Shown: positions 16,368-23,667 of the stretch, piece after piece
Position numbering within the stretch: the stretch's first letter is position 1
Layout of the letters: every line of letters begins with the position of its first letter
Source of the DNA: TM7 phylum sp. oral taxon 348
GTDB taxonomy: Bacteria; Patescibacteriota; Saccharimonadia; Saccharimonadales; Saccharimonadaceae
Direction: 5' to 3'
Assembly: GCA_007845485.1 (NCBI GenBank)
Contig: SDRW01000002.1
Span: 62,001 to 126,000 of the forward strand
DNA length: 64,000 nucleotides
The notes under the pieces: generated by a model
Database searches by the model: none
The model's input: the letters and a program-made list of their open reading frames with translations, nothing else
What the model was told of the DNA's origin: nothing
Position numbers and translations under genes: made by a program

Positions 16368-17282
16368 TTATCTGTTAAGTAATTGTTTAGCGTCATTAAT
16401 TCCGCCAAGATCATAGATATTTATATATCCTGCATCTATCAGCTGACGTGCTGCTTGGTAAGAACGATTTCCACTGCGGCAATACAGATATATCGGTGTG
16501 GACTTGCTGATAGATCTATCTTTAATAACATTTTGAATAAAACCGTCATCTAATGTTATATTTTTTGCACCTTTGATGTGATTTTCAGAAAACTCTTGAG
16601 GTGTTCTCACGTCTATTAATTCTGTACCTGGACTACTTAGTGATTTATCTGGATTTTCTGGTATCTTTGATAAATTCATAATTTTCTTAAGCTGTTGAAT
16701 AGCCCTGTCTCTGCGGTTGCCATCTCCCCCATTCCAGAATTCTTCAGGGCTGGAAATTTCTTCATCCTTATCAGCTTTTTCTTGTTTGAATCTGCCTACA
16801 ATTTTGCCTTGATGTACTGCGGTTATATCTGGGACGTATATTTTTGGTTCTCCAGATTCATTAGTTCTTAAATATGGGCGTAATCTATTAACAAGTTCTT
16901 CATAATTTTTATCATTACTTTGGCGTAAGTCATGTATATTTAGATAATATATTACTGGAGTGCGGGATTCTTTTGCTGCTTTATTGAGTATAGGCGCAAT
17001 TTGCTGGCACCAAGGGCAACTTGGGAATCCTAGGAAGACTATACCGCTACCCTTATCAAAAATATCTAAAATCTGACTTGCTGTGGAATATTTAAAACGG
17101 TTATTCTTTTCTACTAAATGGTATTCTTCGCTAAATTTTAAGGCATCGTTTTGGTTAGATGATTCATAAGGCGTATCACTATCTTTATTACTTTGGCTTT
17201 GATGATATGTTATGGTCCAAAATCCACCCAATACTAAAAAAGCTAATACAAAAAATATAATTACTCTACGATTCACTAACAT
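16368..17282 (-). CDS. Membrane-anchored thioredoxin-like and rhodanese fusion protein
   Basis: A 304-residue two-domain protein. After one N-terminal membrane anchor (VIIFFVLAFLVLGGFW) comes a thioredoxin-like domain with a CPWC redox motif (FPSCPWCQQ), then a C-terminal rhodanese domain with the catalytic loop CRSGNRSY. The pair suggests extracytoplasmic thiol or persulfide chemistry. The start is set at the ATG at 17282: TTGCAA (17321-17316), 17 nt and TATAAT (17298-17293) precede it by 10 nt, so it has its own near-leaderless promoter although it also follows the ABC transporter by a few nucleotides. Confidence 0.8.
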   Translation of the reverse strand: MLVNRRVIIFFVLAFLVLGGFWTITYHQSQSNKDSDTPYESSNQNDALKFSEEYHLVEKNNRFKYSTASQILDIFDKGSGIVFLGFPSCPWCQQIAPILNKAAKESRTPVIYYLNIHDLRQSNDKNYEELVNRLRPYLRTNESGEPKIYVPDITAVHQGKIVGRFKQEKADKDEEISSPEEFWNGGDGNRRDRAIQQLKKIMNLSKIPENPDKSLSSPGTELIDVRTPQEFSENHIKGAKNITLDDGFIQNVIKDRSISKSTPIYLYCRSGNRSYQAARQLIDAGYINIYDLGGINDAKQLLNR

Positions 17283-17326
17283 TATGTTAATGATTATATA
17301 AGACTGTATTAAATTTTGCAAAAATC

Positions 17327-18052
17327 TTATTTGCTTTTACTGAAGAATTGTCGAGCTCTTTCCGTCTTTGGATGATCCATAACTTGACTTGGTGTACCAT
17401 CCTCAATAATCTCACCTTTATGTAAAAATAATATGCGAGTAGCGACTTCGCGGGCAAATTTCATTTCGTGAGTAACTATTATCATAGTCATACCCTTGGC
17501 AGCGACTGACTTGATAACTTCCAGTACCTCTCCTATCATTTCTGGATCAAGCGCGCTAGTTGGCTCATCAAAAAGCATGATTTTTGGCTTCATAGCTAGA
17601 GCTCGTGCAATTGCCACGCGTTGCTTCTGTCCGCCAGAAAGGCTATTTGGTGAGGCATTTAATTTATCAATCAATCCAACATCAGATAATAGTTTTTTGG
17701 CATCTTTTGTGGCTTCTTTATCAGATATTTTAAGTACTTTCTTAGGTGAAAGTTTAATATTTTCAATGACGCTCATGTTTGGGAAAAGATTAAACGATTG
17801 AAATACCATCCCAACATCTGTACGTAATTTATTTAAATTAACTTTTGAATTAGTTATATCAATTCCATCAATTATAATTTTTCCACTTGTAGGTTCTTCT
17901 AGTAGGTTTAAACATCTTAAAAAAGTTGATTTACCAGATCCACTGGATCCCACGACTACAACTACTTCACCTTGTTCTATATCAACATCAATGTCGCGCA
18001 AAACGTGATTTTTTCCAAAGTATTTTTTTAAATTTTTTACGCTAATTATCAT
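17327..18052 (-). CDS. Amino-acid ABC transporter ATPase (GlnQ type)
   Basis: A 241-residue ATPase with Walker A GSSGSGKST, Q-loop VFQSFNLFP, signature LSGGQKQR and Walker B IMLFDEPTSALDPE, followed by the H-loop THEM. The FNLFPNMSVIENI stretch is typical of polar amino-acid importers. It overlaps the permease gene by 11 nt and completes a three-gene import operon. Auxotrophy for amino acids is common in this lineage, which fits. The precise substrate cannot be read from the sequence. Confidence 0.92.
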   Translation of the reverse strand: MIISVKNLKKYFGKNHVLRDIDVDIEQGEVVVVVGSSGSGKSTFLRCLNLLEEPTSGKIIIDGIDITNSKVNLNKLRTDVGMVFQSFNLFPNMSVIENIKLSPKKVLKISDKEATKDAKKLLSDVGLIDKLNASPNSLSGGQKQRVAIARALAMKPKIMLFDEPTSALDPEMIGEVLEVIKSVAAKGMTMIIVTHEMKFAREVATRILFLHKGEIIEDGTPSQVMDHPKTERARQFFSKSK

Positions 18053-18755
18053 CTTCTTTTAGTTTCCTTTCTACTCGGGTTGCTACCCTTGTGAATATAG
18101 CTGTAAGGGCGAGGTAAATTAAGGCCGCTGCAAATAATGACTCAAATGCCGTGGCAGTTTGAAAGCGAATATTATCGGCGCCGCGCATAATGTCGTTTAA
18201 TCCTATCCATCCAACAATTGAAGTCTCCTTTAGTAGGGCTATAAATTCACTAATTAAGGAAGGTAAAGAATTCTTAAGCGCTTGCGGTAATATCACTAGA
18301 CGCATAGCCTGCCAGCTACTTAAACCTAATGAACGCGCCGCCTCCATTTGACCATTATCTATACTCTCTATGCCACCACGTATGATTTCACCTATATAGG
18401 CGCCTGCGTTTATTCCAAAAGCAATTGCCGCCACAAATATTTTTGGCATGAAATTATAAGACCCAAATACTACGTAATACATAATTAATAGCTGGACTAA
18501 AAGCGGTGTGCCGCGTATGATGTCTACATAGATTTTCCCAAGAGATGCGAGTGGATTAAATTTACTTAATTTATCAAACTTTGTATTTTTGAAATGGTTA
18601 AACGGGCGAAAGTTTGAGGTTCGCATTAAGGCTATTATTATACCGATAATTACACCAAGTATCAGCGAAAAAACTGTTAAAACTAATGTAACCTGTAACC
18701 CATACCATAAGTATAAACATCGCCCGTCGCCAAAAATAACTTCCCAGAAATTCAC
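18042..18755 (-). CDS. Amino-acid ABC transporter permease (HisM/GlnP type)
   Basis: A 237-residue permease with about five membrane spans and the EAA loop (GQMEAARSLGLSSWQAMRLVILPQALKNSLP) that docks the ATPase. This layout is typical of the polar amino-acid uptake family. It starts in a 4-nt overlap with the solute-binding protein gene. A single permease gene suggests a homodimeric channel. Confidence 0.9.
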   Translation of the reverse strand: MNFWEVIFGDGRCLYLWYGLQVTLVLTVFSLILGVIIGIIIALMRTSNFRPFNHFKNTKFDKLSKFNPLASLGKIYVDIIRGTPLLVQLLIMYYVVFGSYNFMPKIFVAAIAFGINAGAYIGEIIRGGIESIDNGQMEAARSLGLSSWQAMRLVILPQALKNSLPSLISEFIALLKETSIVGWIGLNDIMRGADNIRFQTATAFESLFAAALIYLALTAIFTRVATRVERKLKEDDN

Positions 18756-19561
18756 TTTTCTTCCCCTTGTAACGATATTGTATCATTGCCAAAATATTTT
18801 TTAATTAATTTTTTGTAGCGACCATCTTGTTTCATTTCATCTATGACTTGATTTATCTGCTCTAATAATTTGTTATTTCCTAGCTTTATGGCAATGGCGT
18901 AATCTTCATTACTTAAACTGCCAGGTAGAACTATTAATTCCTTAAATCCAGTCGTGTATTGCTCTGCTGGTGCGTTATCTAAAATCGCAACATCTACACC
19001 GCCAGCGTTAAGCTCTGTAAGAACGCTTGGTGCAGTTGGAAATTGGGCAATATGAGCACCTTTAATTTTTGATGCTAGTGTATCGCCTGTTGTGCCGAGC
19101 TGAACCCCTATCTTTTTACCTTCTAGCTGGTATTTATTTTTAATACTGCTGCCTTTTTTTATTATCATTCGTTGAGCTGCTGAATAGTAGGATTTTGAAA
19201 AAAGAGCATTCTTTTCGCGTTCTGGTGTAACAGACATACCAGCGATTACCATATCTACTTGTCCAGAATTAAGGGCAGGTAAGAGTCCATCAAATGACAT
19301 ATCTTCAATTTTTAAGGTTTTATTTGTCTTTTTGGCTATTTCTTTGGCTATATCCACATCAAAGCCAACTATTTCATTACCGTTTTTATATTCAAATGGC
19401 TTAAATCCAGCATTAGTACCCATTACTATAATATCATCATATCGACCTATTGCTCCTTCGCGTTGTAGAATATCGTAAAGCATCCAGCTAATCATCGACA
19501 TAAATAGCAGCGCACCTATTATCCAAATTTTACCAAATAATGGTTTTGCTTTTGTTTTCAT
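18752..19561 (-). CDS. Amino-acid ABC transporter solute-binding protein
   Basis: A 269-residue family 3 solute-binding protein. It has an uncleaved-looking N-terminal membrane anchor (IWIIGALLFMSMISWML) without a lipobox Cys, then the binding domain beginning IIVMGTNAGFKPFEY and with the signature GFDVDIAKEIAKKTNK. AGMSVTPERE and the ligand-contact region are present. It is the first gene of the transporter operon. The anchor suggests the protein is tethered at the outer face of the single membrane. Confidence 0.9.
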   Translation of the reverse strand: MKTKAKPLFGKIWIIGALLFMSMISWMLYDILQREGAIGRYDDIIVMGTNAGFKPFEYKNGNEIVGFDVDIAKEIAKKTNKTLKIEDMSFDGLLPALNSGQVDMVIAGMSVTPEREKNALFSKSYYSAAQRMIIKKGSSIKNKYQLEGKKIGVQLGTTGDTLASKIKGAHIAQFPTAPSVLTELNAGGVDVAILDNAPAEQYTTGFKELIVLPGSLSNEDYAIAIKLGNNKLLEQINQVIDEMKQDGRYKKLIKKYFGNDTISLQGEEK

Positions 19562-19594
19562 AATAACAGTATAGCACTAATTATTAATAAAGCA

Positions 19595-20002
19595 TTAGCG
19601 AATAGATTGGCGAGCAATCGCCTCTAATGCCTCTATTGCTAGTATTAGAATAGATCTTTGTGATGTTTTTTCTGCTGATGGTAGTTTCTCTGGAGTTTTG
19701 ATTTTTTTCGGCTTTGGCTTTGGCTTTTTTTCATGGTTTTCTGCTATGATCGGTAAGACTTTTGGCTGAAGTTTCTTTTTATAACCAGCCGCTATAATAG
19801 TATTATCATCAGATATCAAATCATCAAGGTAGCTTTTACGATTTGGCGCTGGTATTTGCTCGGCCTGGGCTTTTTTTAATCTTAGAATTGGGCAATCTGG
19901 TGCCGCTATACAAGTTGCACAAGCAGCCTGACCTAACTGACCAGTGCAAGCAGCTGAAACTTTTTCTCCATTTATAACTTTTAATTCAAGATTTTTAATC
20001 AT
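19595..20002 (-). CDS. Small four-cysteine protein coupled to the FNR gene
   Basis: A 135-residue protein of no family I recognise. The N-terminal 40 residues hold four cysteines (positions 19, 28, 31, 37) in a C-x8-C-x2-C-x5-C pattern that could bind an iron-sulfur cluster or zinc. A Lys/Pro-rich linker (about residues 85-110) and a short helix follow. It overlaps the flavoprotein gene by 4 nt (ATGA). The position after FNR and NrdG/NrdD suggests an electron carrier for the anaerobic reductase; this is inference. Confidence 0.6.
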   Translation of the reverse strand: MIKNLELKVINGEKVSAACTGQLGQAACATCIAAPDCPILRLKKAQAEQIPAPNRKSYLDDLISDDNTIIAAGYKKKLQPKVLPIIAENHEKKPKPKPKKIKTPEKLPSAEKTSQRSILILAIEALEAIARQSIR

Positions 20003-20661
20003 CGTTCAAAAAATGTCTCCGTTGAAATATTTGATTCATCGACACCGGCGGCGGTGAGTTTTTGCCAAATATCGCGTACAAATGGCAAACTGCCGCAGAC
20101 TAAAAAGTGCGCGTCGTCCGGCGTTTCAGCGACAATCTTCGCCACCTCAAATCGCCCGTTATGCCAGCCGTCTGTTTCCTCAACCTGCTGGCGGGTACTA
20201 AACTTGTTGACCTGGATGGATGAAGCCGCCAACTCCTTTGAGAAAACCATATATTCTGGCGATTTTTGACTCAAATAGAGAAAAGTCGGCTGCTGGGCAT
20301 CCGCCAAAATACTCCAAATCGGGCTGAGTCCGCAGCCTGCTGCGATGCCAACCAACGGCCGCTCGGTTTGCGGATTGAAATCGCCGTATGCCCGGCTAAT
20401 GTGCAGTGTATCGCCAACGCGGCGCGAACACAAATAACTCGAGAATTCACCGCCAACATCCTTGATGGTAATTGACATCAATTCCTCGTGCGGGCGCGAG
20501 GAAATACTATATGCCTTGCCTTCACGCACCTGACTACCCTCGATAAACACCGTGATATATTGCCCCGCCATAAAGTCAAACGGCCGCACGAAATACAGCG
20601 TTGTCACCTCAGGATTTTCCTGGCGTACCCGCACAATTTCAACCGTTAGTGAATCACGCAT
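19999..20661 (-). CDS. Ferredoxin-NAD(P)H reductase-like flavoprotein
   Basis: A 220-residue FNR-fold oxidoreductase. The FAD-binding half has GQYITVFI and the RxYS-like motif KAYSISS; the nucleotide-binding half has GIAAGCGLSPI and ends LVCGSLPFVRDI with an aromatic tail (TFFER). There is no fused 2Fe-2S domain. It overlaps nrdG by 16 nt, so it probably moves electrons between NAD(P)H and an iron-sulfur partner to reduce the NrdG cluster. Base composition is visibly more GC-rich than the surrounding DNA. Confidence 0.82.
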   Translation of the reverse strand: MRDSLTVEIVRVRQENPEVTTLYFVRPFDFMAGQYITVFIEGSQVREGKAYSISSRPHEELMSITIKDVGGEFSSYLCSRRVGDTLHISRAYGDFNPQTERPLVGIAAGCGLSPIWSILADAQQPTFLYLSQKSPEYMVFSKELAASSIQVNKFSTRQQVEETDGWHNGRFEVAKIVAETPDDAHFLVCGSLPFVRDIWQKLTAAGVDESNISTETFFER

Positions 20662-21389
20662 TCGTCAACATACCTTTCCATTATTTTTTGAGCGGCTCTG
20701 AATTCCTCGTCAGTAAAAGTGTGATAATTGGCAAACTTCGGACTAATGGTGGTGCCAGTACGAAAATGCTGCAAAGCAAACCGTTTAGCGCCTTTGACCA
20801 ACTCGCCAATCTTTTCAAAATCCGCCACCTCCAGCTGCTCGCGGACGATGGTCGTTCGAAACTCATGACCAATTCCCGAATCAATCATCAGCCGCACATT
20901 AGCTTTGATTGCCATGAGATCAATCGGCCGCGCCGCAATCTCTACGTATTTTTCCAGCGGGCCCTTGACGTCCATGGCGATGAAGTCAATCGTCCCCTCC
21001 TCGACCATACCGCGCACTATATCTGGATGCGTACCGTTGGTATCCAGCTTGACATCAAAACCGAGGCTCTTGATCATCCGGCACAGTACCGGCAAATCCT
21101 CGTTGACTGTCGGTTCGCCGCCAGAAATCACCACGCCGTCTAGTCGACCAATGCGCGATTTTAGGAAAATCATCGCCTCCTCGACCGGGATGCTCGGCGC
21201 TAACCGCTCGGGTAGTACCAGCTCAGGATTATGGCAATAGCCGCAACGCATATTACAGCCCGAGAGAAACAGCGCTGCCGCCACATGCCCTGGATAGTCC
21301 ACCAGCGACAGCTTCTGAATCCCGCCGATCGCCACCTTAAGCTGGGACAGCGACGGCGTTGACTCGCTCATGCTCGGCGGCATCGTCAT
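20646..21389 (-). CDS. nrdG: Anaerobic ribonucleotide reductase activating enzyme NrdG
   Basis: A 247-residue radical-SAM protein that makes the glycyl radical on NrdD. The cluster-binding motif CNMRCGYC (CxxxCxxC) is near residue 45, preceded by SLVDYPGHVAAALFLSG. The region VVISGGEPTV matches the radical-SAM GGE motif. Its beginning overlaps the end of nrdD by about 50 nt; an internal Met (residue 7) would shorten the overlap. It sits between nrdD and the FNR gene in one operon. Confidence 0.9.
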   Translation of the reverse strand: MTMPPSMSESTPSLSQLKVAIGGIQKLSLVDYPGHVAAALFLSGCNMRCGYCHNPELVLPERLAPSIPVEEAMIFLKSRIGRLDGVVISGGEPTVNEDLPVLCRMIKSLGFDVKLDTNGTHPDIVRGMVEEGTIDFIAMDVKGPLEKYVEIAARPIDLMAIKANVRLMIDSGIGHEFRTTIVREQLEVADFEKIGELVKGAKRFALQHFRTGTTISPKFANYHTFTDEEFRAAQKIMERYVDECVIH

Positions 21390-23466
21390 AATGCTCCCTC
21401 ATGTCAAATTCAGCCTGCTTACCGTTATTCCACTGGGAAACTGGGCGCAAGAAACCAACCACCCGCGAGTAAACTTCAGTCGCTTCGCCGCAATTCGGGC
21501 AAGCTGGGTGCTCACCAACCAAGTAGCCATGATTTTTACAAATACTAAAGCTTGGCGTAAAGGTGAAGTATGGCAGTTTATAATTTTTACAAATCGTTTT
21601 GACTAGTTTTTTCAGCGTCTGCGGATCATCCATACGCTCGCCCAGGAAGAAGTGAATCACCGTACCGCCCGTATATTTGGTTTGTAAATTATCCTGCAAA
21701 TCCATTAGCTCAAACAAATCATCGGTGTAATTGACTGGCAAGTGGCTAGAATTGGTGTAGAACGGATGCTTAACCGCCGCACCGAGGCCATTGGCAAAGT
21801 GTGCTCGTTCGGGGAAGCTGGCTTTGTCAATCTGCGCCAAACGGTAGGTCGTGCCTTCAGCTGGCGTCGCTTCCAAATTGTAATTATTGCCAGTCTCTTT
21901 CTGATATTCAACCAGTCGGTCGCGCATGAAATCAAGGATTTTTTCAGCAAAAGTTTTACCCTTTTCCGTGCCGATGTCAACGCCCAATAAGTTCAACGCC
22001 GCTTCGTTAGTACCAATCAAACCGATGGTTGAGAAGTGATTCTTCCAGTATTGGTCAAAACGCTGCTTAATGTTGCGTAGGTAAAACTTGGTGTATGGGT
22101 AAAGGTTTGCCTCGGTTAATCGCTCCAGTACTTTACGCTTAGTTTCCAGGCTATCCTTTGCCATATCCATCAGCTCTGCCAAGCCTTTAAAGAATTCTTT
22201 CTCGTTCTTGGACTTTAGCGCCAGGCGCGGCAAGTTAATTGTCACCACACCAACCGAACCAGTCATTGGGTTTGAGCCAAACAGTCCACCACCACGGTAT
22301 TCCAGCTGGCGATTATCGATGCGCAGGCGACAGCACATTGAGCGGGCATCCTCTGGATCCATATCAGAATTGATGAAGTTTGAGAAGTATGGAATGCCGT
22401 ATTTAGCGCTGGCTTTCCACAGACTTTCGATCACTGGATTATCCCAGTTGAAATCTTTGGTGATATTAACCGTTGGAATCGGGAAGGTAAAGACGCGGCC
22501 TTTAGCATCACCCTCAGACAAGACCTCGAGTAGTGCCTTGTTGAGCATATTCATTTCTTCTTGATAATCACCATAAGTGGATTCCTGCATCTCACCACCG
22601 ATGATCACTGGGTTATCAGCCATGTGTTTTGGGCATTCCAAATCAAGCGTGATATTGGTAAACGGTGTTTGGAAACCAACCCTAGTTGGCACATTGACGT
22701 TAAAGACAAATTCTTGCAAAGCTTGCTTCACTTCATCGTAACTGAGGTTATCATGGCGGATAAACGGCGCTAAGAGTGTGTCAAAATCTGAAAATGCCTG
22801 CGCACCAGCAGCCTCACCCTGTAGGGTGTAGAAGAAGTTTACTACTTGACCCAGTGCCGAGCGGAAATGCTTGGCTGGCTTGGATGCTACCTTGCCGGCA
22901 ACACCAGTAAAACCTTCTTGCAGCAGATCAGTCAAATCCCAGCCGACACAATACACACTGAGGAGGTTCAGGTCGTGAATGTGCAAATCACCTTCTTTGT
23001 GTGCCTGACCAATCTCTGGAGTGTAAATTTTGTCCAACCAGTAGGTTTTGGTAACTTCGGTCGATACGTAATTATTTAAGCCCTGTAAACTATAACCCAT
23101 ATTGGAGTTTTCGTTGACTTTCCAGTCGAGATTGCCTAGATATTTATCAATCAAATCAACGTGTGCTGTCGAAGTAATTTCGCGAATTTTCTTATGCTGG
23201 TCGCGGTAAATGATGTAAGCTTTGGCGGTTTTCTTGTATTTGGAGTCAATCAATGCATCTTCGACGATGTCTTGGATATCTTCAACACTCGGTACGGTTT
23301 TAGCCTTACGTTGTTCTAGTTTTGTTAAAACCTTTTGTGTTAACTTTTTGGCTTCTTCGTGATTTAGTTCGTTTGTTGCTAATCCAGCTTTTTCAATCGC
23401 TTTGGTGATTTTTTCGGAGTTAAATTTCACCCTTCGACCATCGCGTTTTTTTATGGTTTTTTGCAT
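21337..23466 (-). CDS. nrdD: Anaerobic ribonucleoside-triphosphate reductase NrdD
   Basis: A 709-residue class III reductase that makes deoxyribonucleotides without oxygen. An ATP-cone occupies the first 90 residues (KRDGRRVKFNSEKI), the catalytic barrel follows, and a zinc site is near the C-terminus (CKNHGY...CPNCGEA). The glycyl-radical site is RVVGF with Gly at about residue 671. GAGGGGGC-type ribosome site precedes the ATG. Two NrdR-like boxes overlap its promoter. The operon is GC-richer than its neighbours, which may mean it was acquired. Confidence 0.95.
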   Translation of the reverse strand: MQKTIKKRDGRRVKFNSEKITKAIEKAGLATNELNHEEAKKLTQKVLTKLEQRKAKTVPSVEDIQDIVEDALIDSKYKKTAKAYIIYRDQHKKIREITSTAHVDLIDKYLGNLDWKVNENSNMGYSLQGLNNYVSTEVTKTYWLDKIYTPEIGQAHKEGDLHIHDLNLLSVYCVGWDLTDLLQEGFTGVAGKVASKPAKHFRSALGQVVNFFYTLQGEAAGAQAFSDFDTLLAPFIRHDNLSYDEVKQALQEFVFNVNVPTRVGFQTPFTNITLDLECPKHMADNPVIIGGEMQESTYGDYQEEMNMLNKALLEVLSEGDAKGRVFTFPIPTVNITKDFNWDNPVIESLWKASAKYGIPYFSNFINSDMDPEDARSMCCRLRIDNRQLEYRGGGLFGSNPMTGSVGVVTINLPRLALKSKNEKEFFKGLAELMDMAKDSLETKRKVLERLTEANLYPYTKFYLRNIKQRFDQYWKNHFSTIGLIGTNEAALNLLGVDIGTEKGKTFAEKILDFMRDRLVEYQKETGNNYNLEATPAEGTTYRLAQIDKASFPERAHFANGLGAAVKHPFYTNSSHLPVNYTDDLFELMDLQDNLQTKYTGGTVIHFFLGERMDDPQTLKKLVKTICKNYKLPYFTFTPSFSICKNHGYLVGEHPACPNCGEATEVYSRVVGFLRPVSQWNNGKQAEFDMREHYDDAAEHERVNAVAVPA

Positions 23467-23505
23467 TTGCCCCCTCCTGAGTCCATTTTTACGGTCAGAA
23501 AAACA

Positions 23506-23525
23506 GTTTCGGCTATTTGCCGAAA
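23506..23525 (-). promoter_or_regulatory. Small hairpin in the nrdD leader
   Basis: TTTCGGC and GCCGAAA form a 7-bp stem around a short loop in the untranslated leader of nrdD. Function unknown. Confidence 0.35.
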
Positions 23526-23568
23526 TAACTTGTTTTAGATACCGATTTATGTTGCTATATTGTTTGTA

Positions 23569-23624
23569 ACACTATATGTAGTGCCTATGTTTATACTTTA
23601 TACGCAATATATAGGGTATGTCAA
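23569..23624 (-). promoter_or_regulatory. nrdD promoter with two NrdR-like boxes
   Basis: On the minus strand TTGACA (23624-23619), a 16-nt spacer and TATAAA (23602-23597) form the promoter. ACGCAATATATAGGGT (23602-23617) lies between -35 and -10, and ACACTATATGTAGTGC (23569-23584) lies just downstream. Both resemble the NrdR consensus, and they are spaced about three helical turns apart, as is usual for NrdR pairs. Confidence 0.75.
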
Positions 23625-23667
23625 CAATAAATCATTGTAGAATTTACCTTCAAGAAGTTCGTATCTG

